DNA of 64,000 nucleotides from Paraburkholderia sacchari (GCF_000785435.2 NZ_JTDB02000002.1:1-64000); one strand, 5' to 3'; counted from the stretch's first letter, positions 19,973 to 28,434 are shown. The notes: generated from the sequence alone by a model not told the origin. Numbers and translations are program-made.

Positions 19973-20671
19973 TCAGGACGCGGCTTCGCCCGTCGCACCT
20001 TCTTCAGGCGCATGCGATGAGAGATTGAGCAGGCCGTTGCTCTGTGCGTACTGGAACAGTTCCGAATCGCGATCGAGCCCGAGCTTGCGCATGGCCGTGT
20101 TCTTCTGAGTGCTGATCGTCTTGATGCTGCGGTTGAGCTTCTCGGAAATCTCCTTGATCGTCATGCCCGAAACGAAAAGCCGCACTACTTCGAGTTCGCG
20201 CTTCGAGAGGATGACTTCCTCGTTCTTGCCGCCGCTGTTGATGCGCAATGATTCGAGTGCCACCTTCACCTGCGGGCTCATGTATTCGAGATTACGGCTC
20301 ACGTGCTGTACGGCTAACCCGATATGGCTCAGGTCATCGGACTTGTGAACCACCGCGATCACGCCGAGTTCGCCCAGCCGCTTCAGGAGCGCCGCGTTTT
20401 CGAGCATCGTAAGGACGACGATGGGAATATTCGGGAAATTGCGGCGCAGATAGCCAATGAGCGGCAGGCCGTCGCCGTACTGGCCGCCCGGCATGGCGAG
20501 GTCGGTCACGAGCACGTCGCATGGCGTGGTCTGCAGCGCCTTGATCAGTTCCGTGGACTGACGGGCACGGCCGACGACCTGAATACCCGGGAACTTGAGT
20601 AGCGCATGCTCGGCGCCGAACAAGATCACCGGATGATCGTCCGCGACTACGACCCTGATTGGCTGCTGCAT
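19973..20671 (-). CDS. NarL/FixJ-family response regulator
   Basis: A 232-residue two-component regulator. The N-terminal receiver has the acidic pair D11/D12, phospho-acceptor D57 (LVTDLAM), T88 and K110. The C-terminal LuxR-type helix-turn-helix spans about 158-205 (LSKRELEVVRLFVSGMTIKEISEKLNRSIKTISTQK). Receiver and DNA-binding domain resemble the RcsB branch. No histidine kinase gene is nearby, so it is an orphan here and its targets are unknown. Confidence 0.9.
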   Translation of the reverse strand: MQQPIRVVVADDHPVILFGAEHALLKFPGIQVVGRARQSTELIKALQTTPCDVLVTDLAMPGGQYGDGLPLIGYLRRNFPNIPIVVLTMLENAALLKRLGELGVIAVVHKSDDLSHIGLAVQHVSRNLEYMSPQVKVALESLRINSGGKNEEVILSKRELEVVRLFVSGMTIKEISEKLNRSIKTISTQKNTAMRKLGLDRDSELFQYAQSNGLLNLSSHAPEEGATGEAAS

Positions 20672-20937
20672 TACCCCTCCGTGGAAACCGTCCTGGTCAT
20701 CTTTCTTTGTGGTCGGCCAGTTGCCCGAGAAACCTCTCGTTGCCGAAACATCGCCTTTTGCGCAGGCAGGAAAGCAGGCGACTATAGCTGATTTCCCCGC
20801 GCGCGCGGCCTTCAGACGGCCAAAACATATTAGCTTAACGCTTTAATATTGAACGAAGTTCAGTGTGGCACACAATTCGAAACACCCCGTCGGCAGTGTG
20901 TCATGCGTCTTTGACAAACATATAGGAGAACGGACCC

Positions 20938-21564
20938 ATGCCAGCTCCACGCATCCATGCGCGCGCATGTACCCCGATGCTGTCCAGCAAGTCCTGGCGC
21001 GCCACCGGCGCACGGACGACTTGTCTCGTCGGCTCAGGCCTGGTTGTCTTGGCGCTGGCATGCGCAAATGTACACGCGCAAGCCCCATTTGCGCTCAGCA
21101 GCGCGGACTTTCGCGACGGCGGAGCGGTTGCCGCGCCGCAGGTGTTCAACGACAACGGCTGCACGGGCACGAATCGATCACCGCAACTGGCATGGCGCAA
21201 CCCGCCGGCAGGCACGCGCAGCTACGCGGTCACGGTTTTCGATCCCGATGCGCCGGGCCGCGGCTGGTGGCACTGGGCCGTCGCCAACATTCCAGCGCGC
21301 GTGAATGAGCTGGCCCAAAACGCCAGCGCCTCGGGCGCGCTAACGAAACTCGGCGCGCTCGAGGCGCGCAACGACTTCGGCAGCACCGGCTACGGCGGCC
21401 CGTGCCCGCCGCCGGGCAAGCCGCACCGCTATGTCGTGACCATCTACGCACTTGGCGTCGACAAACTCGCGCTCTCCGCAGGCGGGCCCGCGATGGCGTT
21501 CGATCACGAGATTCACAGCGCGGCGCTTGGCAGCGCGCGGATAACTGTCATGTATGGGCGCTGA
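20938..21564 (+). CDS. exported YbhB/YbcL (PEBP, Raf-kinase-inhibitor-like) protein
   Basis: A 208-residue phosphatidylethanolamine-binding-protein-like domain with an N-terminal export signal: about 48 residues including the hydrophobic stretch TCLVGSGLVVLALACANVHA. Family motifs are SPQLAWRNPPAGTRSYAVTVFDPDAP, WWHWAVANIP and YGGPCPPPGKPHRYVVTIYAL. The function of bacterial members is poorly known (ligand binding or protease inhibition proposed). A good ribosome-binding site (TAGGAGAA) precedes the ATG at 20938. An internal ATG at codon 14 is an alternative that gives a more usual signal peptide. Confidence 0.88.
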   Translation: MPAPRIHARACTPMLSSKSWRATGARTTCLVGSGLVVLALACANVHAQAPFALSSADFRDGGAVAAPQVFNDNGCTGTNRSPQLAWRNPPAGTRSYAVTVFDPDAPGRGWWHWAVANIPARVNELAQNASASGALTKLGALEARNDFGSTGYGGPCPPPGKPHRYVVTIYALGVDKLALSAGGPAMAFDHEIHSAALGSARITVMYGR

Positions 21565-21688
21565 AATATACGCCTGCCGCGCGGTTTGTGCGTAGTCCGG
21601 ACGAATCGCAACCAATAAGATGTCATGCGATGTCCCAGCGCAATCCGGGCGCTCCTTCCGTCGTCCAACCTTTCTGTTGGAGTCTTAC

Positions 21689-22270
21689 ATGTCTCGAATC
21701 GTCATTGCTTATCACAGCGGCTACGGCCACACGAAGAAGCTGGCCGAGGCCGTTTTCGCCGGCCTGCAAAGCGCGGGTGCCGATGCAAAGCTGCTCGCGG
21801 TCGCCGAGATCGACGATGCGGGCTGGGCCGATCTCGACGCCGCCGATGCCATCGTGTTCGGCGCGCCGACCTACATGGGCGGCCCGTCGGCCGACTTCAA
21901 GAAGTTCGCCGACGCAAGCTCCAAAGCCTGGTTCACGCAAAAGTGGAAGGACAAGATCGCCGCGGGCTTCACGAACTCCGCCACCATGAACGGCGACAAG
22001 TTCTCCACCATCCAGTATTTCGTGACGCTCGCGATGCAGCACAGCATGATCTGGTCGGGCACCGGCATGATGCCCTCGAACACGAAGGCGGCCACGCGCA
22101 ACGACCTGAACTTCGTGGGCGGCTTCACGGGCCTGCTCGCCCAGTCGCCCGCCGACGCCCCGCCCGAAGAAGCGCCGCCCGCCGGCGATCTCGAAACCGC
22201 TCGGGCGTTCGGCGCGCGCATCGCCGCCGTTACGGCACGCTGGCTGGCCGGGCGCGCCGCCACCGTTTGA
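21689..22270 (+). CDS. flavodoxin-fold NAD(P)H:quinone oxidoreductase-like protein
   Basis: A 193-residue FMN-binding protein of the flavodoxin/WrbA group. The phosphate-binding loop is YHSGYGHTKKLAE near residue 8, with DAIVFGAPTYMGGPS near 50 and KFSTIQYFVTLAMQHSMIW near 105 typical of the WrbA-like subfamily. It probably reduces quinones with two electrons; substrate and electron donor are not shown. Start at 21689 with GGAG upstream; the frame is open 23 codons further without support. Confidence 0.85.
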   Translation: MSRIVIAYHSGYGHTKKLAEAVFAGLQSAGADAKLLAVAEIDDAGWADLDAADAIVFGAPTYMGGPSADFKKFADASSKAWFTQKWKDKIAAGFTNSATMNGDKFSTIQYFVTLAMQHSMIWSGTGMMPSNTKAATRNDLNFVGGFTGLLAQSPADAPPEEAPPAGDLETARAFGARIAAVTARWLAGRAATV

Positions 22271-22437
22271 TACGGGTTCCTCCCGATTTTTTCCGCCGGC
22301 CGCCGCACGTCGCGCGGCCATCGGCCTCAAATCGGTCTTAAAATACCGTTCCGGCGCCGCATGAGTGAGCGCCGCGCGGCGACCCTCGCCAGCGCGGCGG
22401 GTAGCGCCCGCAATCCCCGAGTTTCAGAGAGACCGAG

Positions 22438-23385
22438 ATGAGCACGAAAGTTTTTGTCGACGGACAGGAAGGCACGACCGGCCTGAAGATTTTCGAATAC
22501 CTGTCGCAGCGCGCCGACGTCGAGATCCTGCGGATCGACGAAGCGAAGCGCAAGGACGTCGAGGAACGCCGCCGCCTCATCAACGCGTCCGACGTGACCT
22601 TCCTGTGCCTGCCGGACGTCGCCTCGCGCGAGTCGGCGTCGCTGGTCGAGAACGAGCGCACGGTGCTCATCGACGCGAGCACGGCCTTTCGCACCCATGC
22701 CGACTGGGCCTACGGCCTGCCCGAGCTAACCCGCGCGCAGCGCGAGCGCGTGCGCAGCGCGAGGCGCATCGCCGTGCCGGGCTGCCACGCGTCGGCATTC
22801 GTGCTGGCCATGCGTCCGCTCGTCGAGGCGGGACTCGTGGCACCCGATTTCGCGGCGCACGCCTACTCGCTCACCGGCTACAGTGGCGGCGGCAAGAAGA
22901 TGATTGCGGAGTACGAAGCCGGCGGCAACGCCAAGCTCATGAGCCCGCGCCCCTACGCGCTCGGCCTCACGCATAAGCATCTGCCGGAAATGGCGTTCCA
23001 CGGCGGCCTGAAAAGCGCGCCCGTATTCACACCGATCGTGGGCCCGTTCTACAAGGGCCTCGCGGTCACGACCTATTATTCGCCGCAGCAGCTCGCGCGC
23101 CGCGCCAAGCCCGAAGACGTGCTGGCGCTCTACGCCGAGTACTACCGCGGTGAACAATTCGTTCGGGTGATGCCGTTCGACGCCGAGGCCAATCTGGATT
23201 CGGGCATGTTCGACGTCCAGGCGAACAACGACACCAACCGCGTCGACCTGTTCGTGTTCGGCAACGACGAGCAGTTCGTGACCGTCGCGCGTCTGGACAA
23301 TCTGGGCAAGGGCGCTTCGGGCGCGGCGATTCAGTGCATGAACCTTGCGATTGGCGCGGCCGAAGACACCGGACTGAAGGCCTGA
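22438..23385 (+). CDS. argC: N-acetyl-gamma-glutamyl-phosphate reductase (short, type 2)
   Basis: NADPH-dependent third step of arginine synthesis: reduction of N-acetylglutamyl phosphate to the semialdehyde. At 315 residues it belongs to the shorter class. The N-terminal nucleotide-binding loop is [15 protein letters not shown]. The catalytic Cys is in PGCHASAF near residue 117, and GYSGGGKKM follows. It is monocistronic and ends at a terminator (23427). A TAAAAT hexamer about 100 bp upstream is a possible -10. Confidence 0.95.
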   Translation: MSTKVFVDGQEGTTGLKIFEYLSQRADVEILRIDEAKRKDVEERRRLINASDVTFLCLPDVASRESASLVENERTVLIDASTAFRTHADWAYGLPELTRAQRERVRSARRIAVPGCHASAFVLAMRPLVEAGLVAPDFAAHAYSLTGYSGGGKKMIAEYEAGGNAKLMSPRPYALGLTHKHLPEMAFHGGLKSAPVFTPIVGPFYKGLAVTTYYSPQQLARRAKPEDVLALYAEYYRGEQFVRVMPFDAEANLDSGMFDVQANNDTNRVDLFVFGNDEQFVTVARLDNLGKGASGAAIQCMNLAIGAAEDTGLKA

Positions 23386-23426
23386 GGCTCCGGCAAGCTA
23401 CCCGGCATCCCTGCGGCGGATAACAG

Positions 23427-23463
23427 CAAAAGACCCGGCACTGCGAAGTGTCGGGTCTTTTTG
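23427..23463 (+). terminator. terminator after argC
   Basis: AAAAGACCCGGCAC pairs with GTGTCGGGTCTTTT (one G-U pair) and is followed by a T-run. Confidence 0.88.
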
Positions 23464-23503
23464 TTTGCGCGCGGATACGAGTACTAGTACGAAGCGCACA
23501 GGC

Positions 23504-23564
23504 AAAAAAAAGCCCGCCATGGTTGGCGGGCTGAATCCATATCAGAGGAGACATGGAGGAGACA
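23504..23564 (-). ncRNA. predicted small RNA with two anti-Shine-Dalgarno-like motifs
   Basis: A compact transcription unit on the minus strand with no coding capacity. A near-consensus promoter (23571-23599) would start a transcript at about 23564. A 9-bp terminator stem AGCCCGCCA/TGGCGGGCT (23511-23532) with eight T ends it near 23504, giving about 61 nt. The 5' single-stranded part contains a tandem repeat of TGTCTCCT, so the RNA shows CUCCUCC and CUCCU, complementary to ribosome-binding sites. From memory this resembles the Rfam betaproteobacterial toxic small RNA family, which could not be checked here. Ends are predicted, not mapped. Confidence 0.7.
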
Positions 23565-23570
23565 GAAACA

Positions 23571-23599
23571 AGTATAGCGAACTACTTGGTGCAATGCAA
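23571..23599 (-). promoter_or_regulatory. promoter of the predicted small RNA
   Basis: On the minus strand TTGCAT (23594-23599) and TATACT (23571-23576) are spaced exactly 17 bp, one of the best sigma-70-like promoters in the window. The next gene on that strand ends 147 bp upstream and the sRNA terminator is only about 40-65 bp downstream, so the promoter serves a short, independent transcript. Confidence 0.75.
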
Positions 23600-23745
23600 C
23601 ATGTAAAGTAGTATGGACCCTGAACGTTGCAAATAAGCAACAAAATAGTAATCAGGATTACCCGGATAGGGTTCCACGGGCTCGCGTGGCGCGGCAGCCG
23701 TGTGCGGGAGCGGGCCGGGATGGCCGTGAGAGACCCCGGCAGCCG

Positions 23746-24114
23746 CTACTGGGAAACCATCGAGAGGATGAACGCCAGCTGGTCGAGCCCCACCGGGCGC
23801 ACCAGATGCACGTCGAAGCCGGCAGCAAGCGCTTCGTCGCGGTGGCGCGACTCGCCCCAGCCGCTCAGCGCGATCAGGAGCGGCGGGCGGGCGCCGCAGG
23901 CTTCGCGCAGACGCTGCACGAGAGCGGCCGGCTCGTCGTCGGGTGCGAGCGACAGTCCGACGATCGCCACGTCCGGCACGAAACGCGAAGCAGCTTCGGC
24001 GGCGTCGTCGAGTGTTTTCGCCATGGCGGTCGCGTAGTGGAGGTCGGCCAGCAACGTGCCGAGCCCCGCCAGCGACTTCTCGTCATGGTCGGCGATCAGG
24101 ATGCGCGTCTCCAT
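23746..24114 (-). CDS. degenerate receiver-domain protein (pseudo-receiver)
   Basis: A 122-residue stand-alone CheY-like domain starting METRILIADHDEK. The fold pattern is clear (beta1 ILIAD; LVRPVG before the last helix), but conserved positions have changed. The strand normally ending in the phospho-acceptor Asp reads VAIVGLSLAP, with Gly in its place. The acidic pair is D-H-D and the usual Lys before Pro is Arg. It is probably not phosphorylated. The start at 24114 follows GGAGACGG; a longer frame upstream (24 codons) has no such site. The nearest downstream element is the predicted sRNA. Confidence 0.75.
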   Translation of the reverse strand: METRILIADHDEKSLAGLGTLLADLHYATAMAKTLDDAAEAASRFVPDVAIVGLSLAPDDEPAALVQRLREACGARPPLLIALSGWGESRHRDEALAAGFDVHLVRPVGLDQLAFILSMVSQ

Positions 24115-24288
24115 CCGCCGTCTCCATTCCCACTGTTCCCACTGGTTTGCATCCCCGTCCGCTTGGGTGCCGCAGGGCCTTGCCATCAGCCTCTTATCAA
24201 GCGCCTTTTTCGTCTCGCATTATCCTCCTGTGCCCGCCCTCGCTGTGTGCGTCAGCGCGCAAGGGGCCCAGGATTTTGACCGCGCCGG

Positions 24289-25161
24289 TCAAGCACGCCC
24301 CGCCCGGCGCGCCGCAACCTTGCCGAGCACCGCGAAATCGCTTTCGCCGTCGCCGTGTGCAACCGCATCCAGCAGGCTGTCGCGCAGCACGCTCGCGACG
24401 GGCAGCGGCGTCGCGACCGCGTCGGCGGCCTCCAGCGCGAGCCGCACATCCTTCAGGCCGAGGCGCGCCTTGAACTGCGCCGGCTCGTAGCGGCCTTCCG
24501 CGATCATGCCGCCATAGCCCGCATACACCGGACCCGGAAACGGCCCGCCCGTGACCACGTCGAGGAAATCGCGCATCGCCACGCCGTGGCCGCCCAGCAG
24601 CGCCGCCGCCTCGCCGAGCGCCTCCACCGCCGCCGCCAGCATAAAATTCGCAGCCAGCTTCATCACGTTCGCCTGTTGTGGCAGCGCGCCGATGCGCCAG
24701 GTCTTCTGGCCGATGGCGTCGAAAAGCGGCTGCACGCGGTCGATGGCTTCGGCTGCGCCCGCCGCGATGATCGTCAGCTTCGCGGCTGCGGCGACGTCGG
24801 GCCGGCCGAGCACGGGCGCGGCAACATAGTGCAGGCCCAGTTCGGCGTGCTCGCGCGCGAGCGTCTCGGCAAGCGCCACCGAAATCGTCGCCATATTCAC
24901 GTGCACGAGACCGCGTGGCGCGTGCGCGAGCAGCGCAGCGTCGAACACTTCGCGCAGCGCCGCGTCGTCGGCGAGCATGGACATCACGGCGTCGCCGCCA
25001 AACGCCTCGGCTGGGGACGCGACCACGCGCGCACCCGCGTCGGCCAGCGCCTGCGCCTTCGCCGGCGTGCGGTTCCAGACGCGCACCGTATGCCCGGCCT
25101 TCAGCAAGTTCACGACCATCACGGCCCCCATTTCTCCAAGGCCGATAAAGCCGATATCCAT
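24289..25161 (-). CDS. NAD(P)-dependent beta-hydroxyacid dehydrogenase (3-hydroxyisobutyrate DH family)
   Basis: A 290-residue oxidoreductase of the 3-hydroxyisobutyrate/tartronate-semialdehyde/glyoxylate reductase family. The N-terminal Rossmann loop is GFIGLGEMGAVM. The substrate region APVLGRPDVAAA replaces the usual APVSGG. NVMKLAANFM carries the catalytic Lys and the C-terminal helix is GLKDVRLALEAA. The exact hydroxyacid is not deducible. Start at 25161 with GAGGAG upstream; the open frame extends 43 more codons without support. It is divergent from the Mut7-C gene. Confidence 0.88.
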   Translation of the reverse strand: MDIGFIGLGEMGAVMVVNLLKAGHTVRVWNRTPAKAQALADAGARVVASPAEAFGGDAVMSMLADDAALREVFDAALLAHAPRGLVHVNMATISVALAETLAREHAELGLHYVAAPVLGRPDVAAAAKLTIIAAGAAEAIDRVQPLFDAIGQKTWRIGALPQQANVMKLAANFMLAAAVEALGEAAALLGGHGVAMRDFLDVVTGGPFPGPVYAGYGGMIAEGRYEPAQFKARLGLKDVRLALEAADAVATPLPVASVLRDSLLDAVAHGDGESDFAVLGKVAARRAGRA

Positions 25162-25276
25162 CGCCTGCTCCTCATGGTGAAAAACGCGAGTAAAACACAG
25201 GATGCCCGGGGCCGCAGTGCATCGTGCAGCAACCGGGCGCCGCGCCAGGCGCACGCGCCGGTGCGATACTGGCGCC

Positions 25277-26041
25277 ATGGTCACCGCCACTTTTCGCTTC
25301 TACGAGGAACTGAACGATTTTCTCGCGCGGCCGCTGCGCCGGCGCGCGTTCAGTTGCGCGTGCGCGCGCGACGCCACGGCGAAGCACATGATCGAGGCGC
25401 TCGGGGTGCCGCACACCGAAGTGGAACTGATCCTCGTGAACGGCGAATCGGTGGGATTCGAGCATCCGCTCGCGGATGGCGACCGCGTGGCCGTCTATCC
25501 GAAGTTCGAGGCGCTCGACATCCGGCCCTTGCTGCGCGTGCGCGCGAGCCCGCTGCGGGAGCTGCGCTTCATCGCCGACGCCCATCTGGGCGGCCTCGCA
25601 CAGCTATTGCGGCTGGTGGGATTCGACACGCTTTACGACAACCATTTCGCCGACGACGCCATCGAATCGCTCGCCCAGACCGAGCATCGCATTGTCCTCA
25701 CGCGCGACCGCGAGTTGCTCAAGCGGCGCAGCATCACGCACGGCTGCTACGTACGCGCGCTCAAGCCGCGCGCGCAGCTCCACGAACTCTTCGAGCGGCT
25801 CGACCTCGCCGCGAGCGTGCAGCCGTTCCGGCTCTGCCTCGCGTGCAACGCTCCGCTGCGCCACATCGCGCGCGCGGAAGTGCGCTCGCGCGTGCCCGCC
25901 GGCGTATTCGAGCGGCAGACGCGCTTCGTCACCTGCGACATCTGCGGGCGGGTGTTCTGGGAGGGTTCGCACTGGCAGCGCATGCGCGCGCTGATCGACG
26001 AAGTGCGCAACGGCAATCACGACGGCAGCGCGACGCCCTGA
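25277..26041 (+). CDS. Mut7-C RNase-fold protein with N-terminal ubiquitin-like domain
   Basis: A 254-residue two-domain protein. Residues 1-80 form a MoaD/ThiS-like beta-grasp domain (TATFRFYEELNDFL..VELILVNGESVGFEHPLADGDRVAVYPKFE) without a C-terminal GG. From about residue 98 comes a Mut7-C PIN-like nuclease domain (RFIADAHLGGLAQLLRLVGFDTLY; IVLTRDRELLKR). It ends in a zinc ribbon with CLAC and CDIC pairs. The acidic positions D in IADAH and D in TRDRE suggest an active metal site. The biological role is unknown; members are proposed RNases. The ATG at 25277 was chosen from domain alignment. Confidence 0.85.
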   Translation: MVTATFRFYEELNDFLARPLRRRAFSCACARDATAKHMIEALGVPHTEVELILVNGESVGFEHPLADGDRVAVYPKFEALDIRPLLRVRASPLRELRFIADAHLGGLAQLLRLVGFDTLYDNHFADDAIESLAQTEHRIVLTRDRELLKRRSITHGCYVRALKPRAQLHELFERLDLAASVQPFRLCLACNAPLRHIARAEVRSRVPAGVFERQTRFVTCDICGRVFWEGSHWQRMRALIDEVRNGNHDGSATP

Positions 26042-26116
26042 TACGCATTGCCGCGATGGACGCGCGCGAGCGTTTGCGTACAATGCGCGCCACTGCCCAA
26101 ACTCGGAGCTGAACCC

Positions 26117-26398
26117 ATGGCCATGAAGAAATTCGACCTTGAGAAAAACAAGGCGCTCAAACTGATGCAATCGACCCACAAGGCTGGCCCCGACCGCTTC
26201 GGCAAGGGCTCGGCGGCCGCCGCGCTCGACCGCCGGGAGCAGCGCAAACTCGATCAGGCCGCCGGTCTCGTGCCGTTCGCCTGCAAGCTCAACGCCGATC
26301 TCGTGGAAAAGCTGAAAACTCGCGCACAAAGCCATCCGCAGGGCATGACCGGTCTTTTGACGGAATTGCTCGAAGCCGGGCTCGCGCCTGACGCGTAA
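26117..26398 (+). CDS. small conserved protein with ribbon-helix-helix-like C terminus
   Basis: A 93-residue protein of unknown function. The N terminus is basic (MAMKKFDLEKNKALKLM). The C-terminal half VPFACKLNADLVEKLKTRAQSHPQGMTGLLTELLEAGL has the strand-helix-helix pattern of small DNA-binding ribbon-helix-helix proteins; that resemblance is by eye only. GGAG stands 8 bp before the ATG at 26117. It follows the Mut7-C gene by 75 bp and ends at a strong terminator, so the two may share a transcript. No toxin partner is adjacent. Confidence 0.75.
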   Translation: MAMKKFDLEKNKALKLMQSTHKAGPDRFGKGSAAAALDRREQRKLDQAAGLVPFACKLNADLVEKLKTRAQSHPQGMTGLLTELLEAGLAPDA

Positions 26399-26445
26399 AA
26401 TAAGCGCCACATCAAGCGCCCCAACCCGAACAAAAAAGCTGGGAC

Positions 26446-26477
26446 AAAAAAAGCCAGGACATGTGTCCTGGCTTTTT
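26446..26477. terminator. bidirectional terminator
   Basis: Seven A, stem GCCAGGACA/TGTCCTGGC, five T. It lies between the convergent small gene at 26117 and the one at 26540. Confidence 0.92.
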
Positions 26478-26539
26478 ACTTTCCGCTGGCCGCGCCCGCA
26501 ACGCGTTGCCGCGCGGCCCAACGAATGCTTTATTCAGCT

Positions 26540-26758
26540 TTAGTTCGCCGTACCCTTGTCGCTCGTACCGGCGGCCGAAGCGGCGTCTGCCACCGGAGCG
26601 CGCTTGCCGTGGTGCTTGAGCGTCTTGTGGGGCTTCTTGGCCTTGGCCGGAGCGCTGGCAGCGGTTGCTGCTGCGGTACCCGATGCTTCCTGAGCAAAAG
26701 CCTGAGCCGAAATCAGTGCGACGGATGCTGCGATGAGCGAGGCGAGAATCTTTTTCAT
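26540..26758 (-). CDS. small exported Ala/Lys/His-rich protein
   Basis: A 72-residue protein. A textbook signal peptide (MKKILASLIAASVALISAQAFA) is followed by a short, low-complexity, basic mature part (ASAPAKAKKPHKTLKHHGKR). No enzyme or binding domain is apparent. Such small basic periplasmic proteins are frequent in Burkholderiaceae and mostly uncharacterised. GGGGAA precedes the ATG. The frame is open 59 codons upstream, but the signal peptide fixes the start. Confidence 0.8.
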   Translation of the reverse strand: MKKILASLIAASVALISAQAFAQEASGTAAATAASAPAKAKKPHKTLKHHGKRAPVADAASAAGTSDKGTAN

Positions 26759-26988
26759 CTGTTGTTCCCCAAACCTGATATGACCGGCACGTTGTGAATT
26801 GAGCATTGCAGTAAGGCGAAACGGCCCGCTGGCCGATCTGGACGGGCGATTCGCGCGAAGCAGTATCACGCAGCGTAGGCCGTTTGTCATCCGTAATTGG
26901 GCCAGTGTATTTTCGGTGAGACATTTTGCTTTCAATTCAGATACGATCGAGGTTTCGCACGGCTGTTCGCCCTGCGGATCTGCCTCTC

Positions 26989-28002
26989 ATGGCAGAGTCA
27001 CACCAGAATCGAGAATTTCGCTTGCAACCCCGTTCGAAACCCCGCCTGAAACCCGCCAATCACCACCTGCGCGCCAATCTGCTGATGTTGGTCACGGCCA
27101 TGATTTGGGGCTCTGCATTCGTCGCCCAACGACTGAGCCTCGACGCCATCGGCCCATTCCTCTTCACCGGACTGCGGTTCCTGCTAGGGGCCGGAGTCGT
27201 ATCTGCATTCGTCGTCGTGATGAACCGGCTGCAGCGCATGCGCCAGGGGCTCGACCAGGCCGACCACGCCTGCAAGCCCCGAATCGATGCAGCGCTGCTG
27301 CGCTCCGGCGCGGTGCTCGGGCTCGTGCTCGCCGTGGCTATCTCGCTGCAGCAAATCGGTTTGCGCTACACGAAGATCGCCAATGCGGGGTTCATCAGTT
27401 CGCTTTATGTAGTCATCGTGCCCATGCTGGGCGTGCTGCTGCGCCATCGCACCGGTCCCGGCACGTGGATCGGTGCGGCGCTCGCGACGGCCGGGCTCTA
27501 TCTGCTGAGTATCAACGAGCATTTTTCGATCATGTATGGCGACTGGTATCAGCTCGGTTGCGCGCTCGTTATCTCCATTCAGGTGATGCTCGTGGGTCAT
27601 TACGCGCCGCGCCATGACCCGCTTCTGCTCTCGATCGTGCAGTTCATCGCCTGCGGACTGATTTGTCTCGTCATCGGCGTGGCGATCGAGCCCATGCATC
27701 TGGCCAGCATCGTCCGCGCGGCGCCCGCCATTCTCTACGGCGGCGCACTCTCCGTGGGCGTGGGCTACACGATCCAGGTGGTCGCACAACGCGACGCGGC
27801 GCCCTCGCACGCCGCGGTGATCTTTAGCATGGAAGGCGTGTTCGCGGCGCTCGCGGGCTGGATCGCGCTTGGCGAGACACTCAGCACTCGCGCGCTCGTG
27901 GGCTGCGCGCTGATGCTCGCGGGGCTGCTTGCCTGCCAGTTGCTGCCAACCGCGCGCGAACGCGTCGAAGCACACGAGCCCCAGTCGGCCGAATCCGCGT
28001 GA
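26989..28002 (+). CDS. EamA-family (DMT) permease
   Basis: Inner-membrane transporter of the drug/metabolite family, 337 residues, with ten predicted helices in two EamA repeats (ANLLMLVTAMIWGSAFVAQR at the start of the first; HAAVIFSMEGVFAALAGWIALGE in the second). A hydrophilic N terminus of about 25 residues precedes helix 1. The substrate is unknown. The ATG at 26989 was preferred over an upstream TTG at 26926; neither has a strong ribosome-binding site. It ends at a terminator (28098). Confidence 0.85.
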   Translation: MAESHQNREFRLQPRSKPRLKPANHHLRANLLMLVTAMIWGSAFVAQRLSLDAIGPFLFTGLRFLLGAGVVSAFVVVMNRLQRMRQGLDQADHACKPRIDAALLRSGAVLGLVLAVAISLQQIGLRYTKIANAGFISSLYVVIVPMLGVLLRHRTGPGTWIGAALATAGLYLLSINEHFSIMYGDWYQLGCALVISIQVMLVGHYAPRHDPLLLSIVQFIACGLICLVIGVAIEPMHLASIVRAAPAILYGGALSVGVGYTIQVVAQRDAAPSHAAVIFSMEGVFAALAGWIALGETLSTRALVGCALMLAGLLACQLLPTARERVEAHEPQSAESA

Positions 28003-28097
28003 ATACGCGGCAAAAAGCGTACGGCGGTTTCGTCTGCTCGATTCATCGGCATTAATTCGGGTTTCCGCACCGGCCTGCGGATATTCACCGCCAAATA

Positions 28098-28125
28098 GCG
28101 TCGCCTTCGGGCGGCGTTTTTTTTT
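28098..28125 (+). terminator. terminator after the EamA gene
   Basis: GCGTCGCC-TTCG-GGCGGCG stem (one G-U pair) followed by nine T. Confidence 0.88.
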
Positions 28126-28139
28126 GCCTTCAGCGATGG

Positions 28140-28434
28140 TGTGGATATCACGTCGCCACCCAGGTTATCCACGCCAGGCTCTGGACAAGCTGGGGATGAC
28201 CTGGCGAATGATCTGTGGATCACTTCTTGATAACTTCTGGCGGTTCATCAAAGGCCGAAAAGTTATCCGCACAGTTCGAAATGCATACAGAAATTGTCCG
28301 CATGCCTGTCCGGTTTGCATCGAATTGAACTGAATAAGAAATACCGCGTTATCCACAGGAAATGCCAGGGCTTGTTAACTACTACTACGTATACATATAT
28401 AAATTCATAACCCTTATTGAATAACGCGCGTAGC
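28140..28434. other. DnaA-box cluster next to an AT-rich tract
   Basis: Non-coding region with five sites matching the DnaA box TTATCCACA in at least 8 of 9 positions: ATATCCACA (28140-28148, minus), TTATCCACG (28165-28173, plus), TGATCCACA (28214-28222, minus), TTATCCGCA (28263-28271, plus) and the perfect TTATCCACA (28349-28357, plus). Weaker TTGTCC sites also occur. An AT-rich tract with ACT repeats and TATACATATATAAA follows at about 28375-28430. This is the architecture of a replication origin or DnaA-titrating locus, but no replication gene is nearby. Confidence 0.6.

Noticed and set aside
17724-20108. 794-residue plus-strand frame across the MFS gene and pyrE
   Set aside because: Overlaps two clear genes, one antisense and one in another frame; sequence is Arg/Pro-rich and domainless.
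24197-24220. Very strong AGGAGG followed by ATG and a 7-codon frame upstream of the pseudo-receiver (minus)
   Set aside because: Could be a leader peptide, but the peptide has no regulatory codon run and no attenuator structure is seen; GGATAAT there may instead be a -10 element.
24275-24292. TTGACCG/CGGTCAA inverted repeat at the end of the hydroxyacid dehydrogenase gene
   Set aside because: Only 7-bp arms and no T-run after it; overlaps the stop codon, so not called a terminator.
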